DNA of 64,000 nt. Source: Pardosa pseudoannulata (taxonomy: Eukaryota; Arthropoda; Arachnida; Araneae; Lycosidae). Below, piece after piece: positions 1 through 12,230 of the stretch. Each line of letters starts with the position of its first letter. Positions within the stretch are counted from its first letter, which is position 1. The stretch lies in contig CM063501.1 of the NCBI GenBank assembly GCA_032207245.1, positions 51,839,393 to 51,903,392 of the forward strand. The letters run 5' to 3'. The notes beneath the pieces were generated by a model. The model was not told the origin of the DNA. It made no database searches and saw only the letters and a program-made list of their open reading frames with translations. The translations under genes and the position numbers were made by a program.

Positions 1-330
1 TAGTTACTCCAAAACGAGTTACCACCCTTTTATTTATTTCACTTTCTAGATGTTAAGAAATTCTTTTTCTAAGTTTGTTTCAGTTGTACGAAGTAATGAT
101 CAGAAATTGTGTTGCCGTGAATAATAATCAAGTATTTGCAATAAATATAGCTGGGTGTTTTTAGAGGTCGGGTTACAGTTTTGTTAGAATCATTTATTTG
201 CATGGAAAAAGAACATTTGTACGCCTAAATTAGCATTTCTCCGCATGGTGAGAACTCGTAGAAAAAAAGCTATTCTTGTGTTCGAAGTTTATAACTAACT
301 GATCTTAATTGTTAGTGCACTTTGAATTAT
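1..330. other. AT-rich DNA, no gene seen
   Basis: No supported exon, RNA gene or repeat end is visible; reading frames are short and stop-rich. Confidence 0.5.
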
Positions 331-434
331 AGAGAGCACCCCGAAATAGCACATAAGGTACAAAGAAATGTTAAAATATGAAATAAATTTAGCAGTTGTA
401 AAATATTGTCTTTGTTTGGGTTTTTTGAAACAAA
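331..434. repeat. Dispersed direct repeat, copy 1
   Basis: About 100 bp here match 1871-1977 in the same orientation. The shared core includes 'gttaaaatatgaaata', 'tttagcagttgtaaaatatt' and 'gtctttgtt'. The copies are about 1.5 kb apart. They could be a diverged dispersed repeat or the two sides of a larger duplication; no element ends are seen. Confidence 0.6.
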
Positions 435-1870
435 TGTGATGTAATATAATGTAATATTTTGGCATAATAATTACTTACATAATTTATTAAATATTAAGTA
501 ATAATAAAATAATTTATAATATAATATATAATACAAACAAAATATTTAGCATTTCAGTTTCAAAATCACGTCTAGCATGGTGGTAAATGTTTCCAAATAA
601 AAAATTGTTACTATTTAAAAATTTAAATTAGCCTTTAGAATATACTATAACAGGAGTCTTAAGTTTTCCACAAAAATAAAATAAATCAGTTTATAAAAAA
701 GCATAGCACATGTTATTTTAATGTTCTTTAAAAACTTAACACTATATTTAGATATTTGTGATTCCACACTGAAGGAAAAGTAATTACATTTCCTGCACGA
801 TTTTTTATTAATACTCCAAATATAAATATAATATTTATTGCTATATTTATAAACTAAATATAGAAATGAATAAATAGAAATGACATATAAATACAATAAA
901 TATACAAATGAATAAACGAAATAAATATAAATATAAAATAAGATATAATATAAATATAATATTAAATAAAAATATAATATATTACATTTGTAAAATACAT
1001 AAAATTTTTAACTTTCGAAAAAACATATTTTTTTTGTTTTTGGTATATTTTATTTTTGAAACGTTGGTGTTTCGGGTAAAAGTCCCTCCTCCCATAAAAA
1101 GTTAAATTTTTTTAAATTAAATAATTTTCTCATATGAGTTTTCTATAAGTTTTCTTATGTATTTTTTATGTATGTGATAAATACTGTCACAATTTAAAAA
1201 AGAAACCAACTTTTTGTAAATCTAACTAATAAAAAGCGACAAAAATCTAGAAAAATATATACTTTAAAAATACATCTCAAAAATTGCTAAATAGTATAAA
1301 AATTTTAAAACTAATACTTCAAAATATCCTAAAAATGATGAAATAGTGTATACATTTAGTATTTTAAAACCAATTAGTTGAAAAAATATTTACTGAAAAA
1401 TTGATTCTAATTTTGGAGCAGTGGTGGGTAAAAGATTAACTACACCAACTCGATTCCTAAAATATTTGAATATTTTAAGTCATCAAAGATAATATTTCAG
1501 CATTAAATATTACTAATTACACTTATGAAAATATCAATTTGTTATAAACTTTTCAGATGTGAGAAGTATAAAAAAAGAGAATCAATCAAGTGATTAGAAA
1601 GTTAAAGCGAAAGTAATACAGTCAATTGAAAAAGGGAAATAAAAATATTTACGACTTTAAATATACCCCCCCCTAACTCAACACAAAATATCAAATTATG
1701 AAATTGCTTTTAAAACATTACAAAATAATACACACAGTACAGTTGTTTATTTAGTAGATATTTAAATGTTGTATTTTGTTTATAATTTATTACTTAGAAC
1801 TAGGAATTGTTGAATTTTGTTAATGCAAAGTTCCGGTTTGACAGCCAATATTTAAACAGCTATTGCTTTG
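435..1870. other. AT-rich DNA between direct repeats, no gene seen
   Basis: Low-complexity AT-rich sequence. The open frames at 645-896 (minus) and 908-1105 (plus) are rich in Ile, Tyr, Lys and Asn, as expected from A/T bias alone, and have no domain features or splice context. I do not call them genes. Confidence 0.5.
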
Positions 1871-1977
1871 TGGTGCATCCGAAAATTGCACATAAGACAC
1901 AAATGTTAAAATATGAAATAAGTTTAGCAGTTGTAAAATATTGTCTTTGTTCTGGTTTTTTGAAACTAATTTACAGC
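1871..1977. repeat. Dispersed direct repeat, copy 2
   Basis: Same-orientation partner of the copy at 331-434, with scattered substitutions and small indels. Confidence 0.6.
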
Positions 1978-2192
1978 TAAAATTTAGAAGAAATTAGAAT
2001 AAACGTAACTTGTGAGCTGAATTCTGAAATATTTTCCATTTAGAATACCTTGTAAAATACTTTATTTAAGACTAACATATTAACACTTGGTTTTCAACTA
2101 GTGTGTTCGTGGAAGCAAATAATAACATAAAAACCAAGTAACAATTACCCCCTTTCCCCAAGTGGCAATATCATCTCCTATTTCTAAATTTA

Positions 2193-2195
<3 letters not shown>

Positions 2196-2225
<30 letters not shown>
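2196..2225 (+). repeat. Poly(A) run of 30 bases
   Basis: An uninterrupted run of 30 A. It could be the tail of an old retroposed sequence, but I see neither a poly(A) signal just upstream nor flanking target duplications, so it may simply be a mononucleotide tract. Confidence 0.7.
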
Positions 2226-2229
<4 letters not shown>

Positions 2230-2330
2230 AAAATGCTTAAGAAATTTTTATCTTAAAAGACAATACTAATATATTTTGATCTCCTATATTACTTCAAATT
2301 TGCTTCAATTCCTGAAAACAATTCGAAGAG

Positions 2331-2512
2331 TTGGTTGGTTGGTTAGTTTGGAGCACTACGGTCTACTGTTTTGCTACACGAGAGCTAATGAGACCGGAAC
2401 CTATTTGTTGAAGCCGATTACAAGCGGCTTCGAGCTTCTATGCCATCAACGAGATTTGATCCCACGCACTTCGATATGAAAAAGTAGCATCCTACCCATT
2501 CGGTCATCGTTC
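2331..2512 (-). mobile_element. tRNA-derived SINE, copy 1
   Basis: Reverse-orientation copy of the SINE family best seen at 40972-41155. The + strand starts with the reverse-complemented tail (TTGG repeats), then the conserved 'cactacggtctac' and 'aatgagaccgga' blocks, and ends with the tRNA-like head (box A read in reverse as 'cattcggtcatcgttc'). It is diverged and accounts for the short plus-strand frame at 2276-2479. Confidence 0.8.
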
Positions 2513-3689
2513 TGTTGGTAACATTTGATTGAAAAGTTTCAGCTCTGTCGAAGAAGTTAATACAGAAACAAAATGTGTTTGTGTTTGAGTGTTGTCATTT
2601 TTCTACTAATGATTCTTTTAAACACTATAACAATGTAAGATGTTAAATCATAACGTTTGTGATCTGCACAGTCTCTTTTGTTTAACTTTTCTAAATGTGT
2701 AGGCATATGCAGTTCCCTCTTCTACGTGTTTAAGAAGCCCTTTATGAGGTTTTGTTTTACCTAAACTTGTCACTAAACTTGGACACTAGTCGTTAGTCAA
2801 GAAAAACATTTGTTATTAAAATAATGTATTATTAAAGCTGAAAATAACTTTAATGGGAAAGAAATCATTGCTGTAAAAATGAAAACACAAGTAATACTGA
2901 CAATAACTTACTTAAATACACCTGAAAATAAATATTTGAAAAGTTGTCTTGCATACTTAAGAATCGTTAACAACGTTCGAAAAGAACACTATAGCTTTCT
3001 AGATTTAATAGGATCACGAAGAGCAAATTATATTTTCTACTTTATATTATCTACCAATTTGTAACCTTTCAGCCAATCACGTGAGGCACTTTAAAATTTA
3101 CTTAATTGGATGGTGACAAATTATATTTTTGGCCCATAACGTAAAATGCCAGTTTAATTATACTAATTTGTAAATTTTTCTTACATTTTCATACCATTTC
3201 ATATTAGCAAGAACATTAATATAAGAAGCCAAATATTTGATAATATATGATGCTGTTATAGTCAGAAGAATCCTACTAATTATTTGTCCTGAAACTGTGT
3301 ACATATTACAATTATGTGAAAATTGGGTTTTGTTTCAGGAAATAGCTCTGATAAAAGAAATGAATGATAATAATAACATTATATTGTAGTAAAGAAATTC
3401 AATTGTCAATTTCATTGTTTTGTCTTAAATGTTCATTACAAATTTCCTAAAAATCAAGAATGAGTATTAAGCACATGTTAACAGTTCATTCTTCCAGACA
3501 GGTTTCGATTTCTAATACGATTGAATGACTTTGTGTTGTCTCTTAATGAGAATTAATGTTGAATACTTATGTGGTTCTCTTATAAAATAAAGATAAACGA
3601 AAATGCGGTATTTAATGGGCGACCACTGAAAAAATAAGCAAGCACTCTTAGCATTGGAAAACAAATATTTAACTAAGGAGAAAGTATAG
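2513..3689. other. AT-rich DNA, no gene seen
   Basis: No supported feature. The short frames at 2879-3064 and 3512-3727 lack splice sites, recognisable domains or homologous copies; the second runs into the tandem array that follows. Confidence 0.45.
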
Positions 3690-6180
3690 GTTCTAAACTT
3701 TTTGCCTGTTTTGTTTAAAATGAGCAAGTGATGTCTTAAAATAAAGTAGAGTAAACTGCTATATTTATAGGGACACAGAAATGTTTTTTATTTCAGATAA
3801 ATTCTGGAAAAATTAACTTTTATTTTAAAAAAGAAGGATTGAAGTTTTGACTTCTCCGAATTAAAGCAAAACTAGGTTCTTTCCCCCCTTTTGAAACATT
3901 CCCCAATTAAAAATCCTTTATTACTTGAGTAATCATCGATGCAGTCGTAATTGCAATGCTTTTAGGTTACAACCGCAGGTCTGTATGAAGGTCATAATGC
4001 CTACCTTATTTATATCGTAAAAAAATTAACAATGTGTTTTTTAAATTTATGCTATTGAATCTCTTAACTGGAGACTGATTGGTATATTATTTGCGGTTTT
4101 TCAAAGAGTAGTGTTATATAACAGATTTAGTACTCTAAGTCAAAACTTTTTGCCTACTTGGTTTAACATGAGCTAGCTATCTCTTAAAATAAAGTAGAGC
4201 AAACTTCTATACTTATATAGACACAGGAATGTTTTTTTTTATTTCAGATACATTCTCCAAAAAGTAACTTTTATTTAAAAAAAGAAGGATTGATTTTTTA
4301 ACTTCTCTGAATTAAAACAAAACTAGGTTCTTTCCTCCTTTTTGAAGCATTCCACAATTAAAAATCCTTTATTGATCCTTTATGATGATTACGCAAATGC
4401 GTAATCATCAGTGAAGTCGTAATTACAATGTTTTTAGGTTATAACCACAGGTTTGTATGAAGGTCATAATGAATATCTTATTTATATTGTAAAAAAAATT
4501 AACAGTGTATTTTATTTAACAAATTTTTGCATCTGAATCTCTTGACTGGAGAGTGATTGGTATATTATTTGCAGTTTTTCAAAGAGTAGTGTTACATAAC
4601 AGATTTAGTACTCTAAGTCCAAATTTTTTGCCTACTTGTTTAACATGGGCTAGCGATCTCTTAAAATAAGTAGAGCAAAGTACTATATTTATACAGACAC
4701 AAAGAATGTTTTTTATATCAGATACATTCCAGAAGAATTAACATTTATTTTTAAAAAAGAAGGATTGAAGTTTTAATTTCTCCTAATTAAAGAAAAACTA
4801 GGTTCTTTCGCTTTTTTTAAAACATTCCATAATTAAAAATCCTTTATTATTTGAGTAATCATCATTGAAGCCGTAATTACTATGCTTTTAGGTTACAACC
4901 ACAGGTTTGTATGATTTGGTTTGGTTTGGTTTGGAATGCTACGGTCTATGTTTTGCAACTCGAGGGCTTATGAGACCTAGACCTACAGCTTAAAGCCGAT
5001 TCTAAACGGCTACGAACATCCATGCCACAGTGGGGTTCAAACCCGCAAACTCTGTTACCGAAGACCAGCACCCTAACCAATCGGCCATCGTTCGACCAGG
5101 TTTGTATGAAGGTCATAATGAATACCGCATTTATATTGTAAAAAAATTAACAATGTGTTTTTTTAACAAATTTATGCTATTGAATCTCTTGACTGGAGAC
5201 TGATTGGTATATTATTTGCGGTTTCTCAAAGAGTAGTGTTACATAACAGATTTAGTACTCTAAGTCCAAACTTTTTGCCAACTTAGTTTAACATGAGCTA
5301 GCGATCTCTTAAAATAAAGTAAGGCAACTGCTATATTTATACGGACACGGGAATGTTTCTTATTTCATATACATTCTGGAAAATGTACCATTTATTTTTA
5401 AACAAGAAGGATTGAAGTTTTAACTTCTCCGAATAAAAAAAGACTAGGTTCTTTCCCCCTTTCTGAACATTCTACAGTTAAAAATCCTTTATTATTTGAG
5501 TAATCATCAATGCAGTCGTAATTACAATATTTTTAGGTTACAACCACATGTTTGCATGAAGGTCATAATGAATGCTTTATTTATATTGTAAAAAAAATTA
5601 ACAATTTTTTTTAACAAATTTATGCTATTGAAACTCTTGACTGGAGACTGATTGGTATATTATTTGCAATTTTTCAAAGAGTAGTGTTACATAACAGATT
5701 TGGTACTCAAGTCAAAACTTTTTGGTTTAACTTTATTTGGTTTAACATGAGCTAGCGATCTCTTAAAATAAAGTAGTGCAAACTCTTATCTTTATACTGA
5801 CACGGGAATCTGTTTTATTTCAGATACATTCTGTGAAAAGTAACTATTATTTTAAAAAAGAAGTACTGAAGTTTTAACTCCTACGAATTAAAACAAAACT
5901 AGGTTCTTTCCCCCTGTCTTAAACATTCTAGAATTAAAAATCCTTTATTATTTGAGTAATCATCAATGAAGTCGTAATTACAATGTTTTTAGGTTACAAC
6001 CACAGGTCTGTATGAAGGTCATTATGAATACCTTATTTATATTGTAAAAAACATGAACAATGTATATTTTTTTAAAAACAAATTTATACTACTTCATTTC
6101 CTGACTGGAGACTGATTGGTATATTAATTGAGTTTTCTGAAAGAGTAGTGTTAAATAACATATTTAGTACTGTAATTCGA
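3690..6180. repeat. Tandem array, ~450-480 bp unit, five to six copies
   Basis: The anchor 'aactttttgcc' recurs near 3698, 4146, 4624 and 5271, and a degraded form near 5717. Other landmarks recur in the same order: 'aaagaaggattgaag', 'aaaactaggttctttc', 'aaaaatcctttatta', 'gtatgaaggtcataatg', 'actggagactgattggtat' and 'caaagagtagtgtta'. Units differ by substitutions and small indels. One unit is lengthened by a SINE (4915-5097). No coding potential is evident. Confidence 0.9.
4915..5097 (-). mobile_element. tRNA-derived SINE, copy 2, with 12-bp target duplication
   Basis: Full-length reverse-orientation SINE flanked by perfect 12-bp direct repeats AGGTTTGTATGA (4903-4914 and 5098-5109). It begins with the (TTTGG)n tail and ends with 'tcggccatcgttcg', the reverse of the tRNA-like head. 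Sibling units of the host array supply the empty site, reading 'caggtttgtatgaaggtc' without interruption. Insertion therefore followed amplification of the array. Confidence 0.93.
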
Positions 6181-7490
6181 TGCACTCTTTTTATTTCCAT
6201 CAATAAGTTAGATTCCAAGAAGAAATACGAAAATAGGACATTTTTTCGTCCATCTGAATTTCATGGGAAATGAGTTGACATACATTTATTTCCTCTTTAT
6301 ATAGAAGCCATACATTAAATATGGAATACCAAGTACACATGCCTAGAAATAGGCCAAAAATAATATTTATTAGAACTGGAGTCTGCTGATATTGTTTATG
6401 GTAGGATGACATCCATGAAATCTTAATCATAAATCATTTAGAACTTTTATTTGTTCGCAAGCATCTTTTCGATTATTAACTCTGAGGAATTTTTATATCT
6501 TATATATTATATTGAAAGTGTGTTTGAAGGCAAAAGGCATAATTTTTATCTTGAAAACGCGAGGAATATTTATAATAAAGTATATGAAAGTATATGAATT
6601 TGGATATTTTGCTTTTAGTAAAAATTAAAGGATATTTTAAAGATTAAGGAATAAGAATTCTTTGGGTTAATATTTTTTAACGTAATTTTTAAAATAACTT
6701 TTTCTCAATCAAAATAAAATTGACCTTATGGGACCTCTGTTATATGTAAATGCATGCACATACACATGCATACATACACGAGCGCGTTCGCACACACACA
6801 TACTTACTCTCTCTCTGTCTCTCTCTCTGTCTCTCTCACACACAAATATATGTAATCTATCAAAATTATTACACTTAATATATCTCTTTAATATTCGCAT
6901 TTTCTGATTCTTAATCTTTTATATCTATTTTCCCAGCTACAAAATCTCTTATTAAAAGGAGTGTCCGCGACTTGCATTCTTCCAACCTATTTCCCAAAGC
7001 TAACTTTGAAATAAATGCAAATTTTCTGTCCACTCACTACATTTTCCAGCTAGCCTAGGCTAATAGCTCACAAACAGTTGTATTAGTACCTAAGTTACAC
7101 ATTTTGCAATCCAGCGATTTTATAATGTTTTGGTTTTAGTGTCAAATATGTTACTATGCTACTGGTAAAGAATTTGACATTCAGCTTAAAAAGGACAGGC
7201 ATTTTTACTTTAACTAACATTTTTCAAGATTTATATCTCAGAAATTATTTTTTAATATTGAATGCTAGAAATATTTAGTAAGGTGCTTTTGACGTAATAC
7301 ATTGCCTAAGTGAAACTTTAAACTCTGATATTTGCTTCATTTTTTCCTTTTAAATCTGAGACAGCAAATCTTAAAAATGGCTGAGGGGCACTATATATAG
7401 TAATATTATTCAACTGAGGCTAATTTGCAGTTTAAACAGATTTTTTTTAATCAAGTAGAGCTAATTATCTTCTTCATTTTGTGAATCTCA
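6181..7490. other. AT-rich DNA with a CA/CT simple repeat, no gene seen
   Basis: About 6785-6845 holds mixed (CA)n and (CT)n simple sequence. The minus frames at 6200-6430 and 6709-6900 are accidental; the second reads an Arg/Glu-rich low-complexity peptide straight from the CT tract. Confidence 0.45.
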
Positions 7491-7492
7491 TT

Positions 7493-7690
7493 TATATTAA
7501 TATATTTTATTTTTAGGGATATTAATATATTTTATATAGGGATATTAATATATTTTATATAGTGATATTAATATATTTTATATAAGAATATTAATATATT
7601 TTATATAAGAATATTAATATATTTTTTAGGGCTATTAGTTTATTTTAGATAGGGATATTAATATATTTTACATAGAGATATTAATATATT
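7493..7690. repeat. Minisatellite, ~25-28 bp unit
   Basis: About seven repeats of a unit built on 'atattaatatattttatat' plus 'agggat' or 'aagaat'. Units differ slightly in the G-containing spacer. Confidence 0.85.
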
Positions 7691-7812
7691 TTTTGTACAA
7701 TGATAAAAGTATTTTTTAAATTTTCAATTAGTTAGCACTTTTTATTTCTTTTTAACTTTAAAATGTCAGATAGCTCTAAAGTTTTTCCTCTAAAGAAAAT
7801 ACTTATAACTAA

Positions 7813-8819
7813 TCCCCTATAAAATAATAGCCTAAGTTATCTGTACGTCTGTCCTCGATTTTATGAAGCGGTTGGACCTGGAATGGATAGAGGCATCCAT
7901 AGTTAGCAAAATTCGAAGAGAGTAATGTTTCTCTTCTCCTAAACTATCGATCCGATTCTAAAATAAATTGGTATAACTAGGCTTCATATCACAGCGAAAA
8001 ATACTGCCTTCTTTAAAACATTTTGGCCATCATTCATTCGTGGATTTCGAACGTTTTAACGTTCGAAATCCACCCCTTCCCCTCTTTTCGAGCTTTTAAT
8101 GTCATTATATCAACTCCTATTTTCCCCGGTTAAGAGCAGGCGATTAAATTTATCAATTTATCTCACAGCAAGTAGGTAAAAATAACATTTTTCTAGCATT
8201 ATGACGTCATTCCTTTAAACATCTCATTGAATCATTTCTTATTTTAAATTATATAAATTATGAATTATTTTTATACTTTTTATCATTGAACTTAGATATG
8301 ACGTAAATAATTTTCTTTTATATTTGGCTTAAATAATAGATTAGGTACATATGCGCTAATTTTAAATTTAATCGTCGATTACTTTTTGTTGCAATGAAAA
8401 TTTTATCACCGGTATTAACAACAAAGACTAGGAGTCTATTTCATGGACTAATATATATCTAGCGTTTAAGTTATATATCTTTGAAAATTAAGAAGTTTGC
8501 TCGTTTTTGTGTTTGTTTTTTATACATAACCACAGGGTTTGCGATCCATTTGCTAAATTTTGGCCATCATTCATATATACCACCAAATAATCACTGTCAA
8601 TATTAAAACCTATGCTGTCCATCCTATCAAGTAATATTACAAGTCAAATTAAAGGTGGCAACTAACATGCGGTCAATAAAGATAAACAAATTATTCAGCG
8701 TGTACGATATAATTTTCAGCTAAAAAACAAAGCATTTTTTGACCTTCCTCATTAGGCACTTAACAATTTTGGAAAATTAAAATTTTACTGATCCCGTCAT
8801 ATGACGGGCTGTATGCTAG
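7813..8819 (+). mobile_element. Non-autonomous Helitron, copy 1 (complete ends)
   Basis: The 5' end reads A|TCCCCTATAAAATAATAG. The 3' end carries a perfect 16-nt hairpin CCCGTCATATGACGGG (8793-8808), seven bases, then CTAG (8816-8819) and a host T. Insertion between A and T without a target duplication, a TC start, and a CTRR end with an upstream hairpin are defining Helitron traits. At ~1.0 kb it has no Rep/helicase frame. Its 3' quarter holds a decayed version of the captured pol-like segment described at 41215-41447. An extra stretch at 8016-8057 forms a palindrome not present in sibling copies. Confidence 0.9.
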
Positions 8820-8927
8820 TTTGATATAAAATTTAATTAATTTGTTTCAAATTATCCACTGATTCAAATCCATTAATTCATAAGTTATAATCCTGAGAGT
8901 AGATGAATTTTGATTTTTTCATTAAAG

Positions 8928-9110
8928 CAGTGGTTTCCAACCTTTATACTACTACGCGTCTCTATTTTTTCCAGCACTTCTATACTTTTTATTTTTAATA
9001 GGTATAATAATATAGACACATTTTAAACAATACTAACTTTATTAAAAATACTGAAAATTATAATTAACAGAATAATAAGTTTTCCTATAATACACACAAA
9101 CACGTAAATT
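8928..9110. repeat. Dispersed repeat, shared with 48468-48640
   Basis: Starts 'cagtggtttccaacc', which resembles hAT terminal inverted repeats, and shares with 48468-48640 the blocks 'ataggtataataatatag', 'ttaactttat' and 'aattaacagaataata'. No matching opposite terminus was found, so hAT assignment is tentative. Confidence 0.5.
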
Positions 9111-9331
9111 TATATTTACTTTTAACTACAAATTAAACTACACCTAACATATGAGAAATTAATGCGAAGAAGTGAATGAAGACGATTTGAGTTCTAAATA
9201 TTTTGAGGAAACGAACTTGAAACTTTTAAAATTCGATTTTTTTATTTTTACATTTTGAGAATCTCTGGACATTTTTGAATCCTTTAAATCAAACCCCACT
9301 AAAATACACGAATTACAACTTATACAATCTA

Positions 9332-12230
9332 TCCCCTATATAATAATAGCCTAAGTTATCTGTCCGTCTGTCCACGAATTTATGAAGCGGTTGGACCTGG
9401 AATGGATTCCCGGCTAAGGACAGGCGATTAAATTTATCAATTTATCCACATAATAAATAGGTAAAAATACAATCTTTTCTAGCATTATGACTTACAACCT
9501 ATACAATCTATCCCCTATATAATAATAGCCTAAGTTATCTGTCCGTCTGTCCACGAATTTATGAAGCGGTTGGACCTGGAATGGATTCCCGTCTAAGGAC
9601 AGGCGATTAAATTTATCAATTTATCCATATAATAAATAGGTAAAAATACAATCTTTTCTAGCATTATGACTTACAACCTATACAATCTATCCCCTATATA
9701 ATAATAGCCTAAGTTATCTGTCCGTCTGACCACGAATTTATGAAGCGGTTGGACCCGGAATGGATTGCCGGCTAAGGACAGGCGATTAAATTTATCAATT
9801 TATCCACATAATAAATAGGTAAAAATACAATCTTTTCTAGCATTATGACTTACAACCTATACAATCTATCCCCTATATAATAATAGCCTAAGTTATCTGT
9901 CCGTCTGTCCACGAATTTATGAAGCGGTTGGACCTGGAATGGATTCCCGGCTAAGGACAGGCGATTAAATTTATCAATTTATCCACATAATAAATAGGTA
10001 AAAATACAATCTTTTCTAGCATTATGACTTACAACCTATACAATCTATCCCCTATATAATAATAGCCTAAGTTATCTGTCCGTCTGTCCACGAATTTATG
10101 AAGCGGTTGGACCTGGAATGGATTCCCGGCTAAGGACAGGCGATTAAATTTATCAATTTATCCACATAATAAATAGGTAAAAATACAATCTTTTCTAGCA
10201 TCATGACTTTCAACCTATATTATCTATCCCCTATATAATAATAGCCTAAGTTATCTGTCCGTCTGTCCACGAATTTATGAAGCGGTTCGACCTGGAATGG
10301 ATTCCCGGCTAAGGACAGGCGATTAAATTTATCAATTTATCCACATAATAAATAGGTAAAAATACAATCTTTTCTAGCATTATGACTTACAACCTATACA
10401 ATCTATCCCCTATATAATAATAGCCTAAGTTATCTGTCCGTCTGTCCACGAATTTATGAAGCGGTTGGACCTGGAATGGATTCCCGGCTAAGGACAGGCG
10501 ATTAAATTTATCAATTTATCCACATAATAAATAGGTAAAAATACAATCTTTTCTAGCATTATGACTTACAACCTATACAATCTATCCCCTATATAATAAT
10601 AGCCTAAGTTATCTGTCCGTCTGTCCACGAATTTATGAAGCGGTTGGACCTGGAATGGATTCCCGGCTAAGGACAGGCGATTAAATTTATCAATTTATCC
10701 ACATAATAAATAGGTAAAAATACAATCTTTTCTAGCATTATGACTTACAACCTATACAATCTATCCCCTATATAATAATAGCCTAAGTTATCTGTCCGTC
10801 TGTCCACGAATTTATGAAGCGGTTGGACCTGGAATGGATTCCCGGCTAAGGACAGGCGATTAAATTTATCAATTTATCCACATAATAAATAGGTAAAAAT
10901 ACAATCTTTTCTAGCATTATGACTTACAACCTATACAATCTATCCCCTATATAATAATAGCCTAAGTTATCTGTCCGTCTGTCCACGAATTTATGAAGCG
11001 GTTCGACCTGGAATGGATTCCCGGCTAAGGACAGGCGATTAAATTTATCAATTTATCCACATAATAAATAGGTAAAAATACAATCTTTTCTAGCATTATG
11101 ACTTACAACCTATACAATCTATCCCCTATATAATAATAGCCTAAGTTATCTGTCCGTCTGTCCACGAATTTATGAAGCGGTTGGACCTGGAATGGATTCC
11201 CGTCTAAGGACAGGCGATTAAATTTATCAATTTATCCACATAATAAATAGGTAAAAATACAATCTTTTCTAGCATTATGACTTACAACCTATACAATCTA
11301 TCCCCTATATAATAATAGCCTAAGTTATCTGTCCGTCTGACCACGAATTTATGAAGCGGTTCGGACCTGGAATGGATTCCCGGCTAAGGACAGGCGATTA
11401 AATTTATCAATTTATCCACATAATAAATAGGTAAAAATACAATCTTTTCTAGCATTATGACTTACAACCTATACAATCTATCCCCTATATAATAATAGCC
11501 TAAGTTATCTGTCCGTCTGACCTCGAATTTATGAAGCGGTTCGTCCTGGAATGGATTCCGGCTAAGGACAGGCGATTAAATTTATCAATTTTATCCATAT
11601 AATAAAATAGGTAAAAAATACAATCTTTTCTAGCATTATGACTTACAACCTATACAATCTATCCCCTATAAATAATAGCCTAAGTTATCTGTCCGTCTGT
11701 CCACGAATTTATGAAGCGACCTGGAATGGATTGCTAAGGATTTTAAATTTATCAATTTATCCACATAATAAATAAGCAAATACAATCTTTTCTGCATTAG
11801 ACTTACAACCTATACAATTCCCCTATATAATAAATAAGTTATCTGTCCGTCTGTCCACGAATTTATGAAGTGACCTGGAATGAATTCTAAGACATTAAAT
11901 TTATCAATTTATACATAATAAATAGGAAAAGATACAATCTTTTCTAGCATTTTGACTTAACCTTTACAACTATCTATATAATAATAGCCTAAGTTTCTGT
12001 CTGTACGATTATGAATTGACCTAATGGATTGTAAGGACATGCGATTAAATTTATCATATCCACATAATAAATAGGTAAAAATACAATCTTTTCTAGCATT
12101 TGACTTACAATTACAATATTATAAATAAACTAATTATCTGTCCGTCTGTACGAATTATGACTTTATAATATGCTAAACAGATTAAATTTATCAATTTATC
12201 ACATAATAAATAGGTAAAAATAAAATTTTT
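9332..12230. repeat. 179-bp satellite derived from the Helitron 5' end, ~17 units
   Basis: The unit start 'tcccctatataataatag' recurs at 9332, 9511, 9690, 9869, 10048, 10227, 10406, 10585, 10764, 10943, 11122, 11301, 11481 and 11662, then in degraded form three more times. The period is 179 bp and most units are almost identical. Each unit ends with about 17-20 bp resembling the DNA just left of the Helitron ('acaacttatacaatcta' outside; 'acaacctatacaatcta' inside). The last four units shrink progressively through many small deletions. Confidence 0.95.

Noticed and set aside
645..896. 83-codon minus frame, hydrophobic
   Set aside because: Phe/Tyr/Ile/Lys bias expected from base composition; no supporting feature.
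1419..1445. CAGTGGTGGGTAAAAG, like a hAT terminus
   Set aside because: No inverted partner or 8-bp duplication was found nearby.
9332..12230. Regular 179-bp array considered as a CRISPR array
   Set aside because: Units are contiguous near-identical repeats without variable spacers, in a eukaryotic context and derived from a Helitron.
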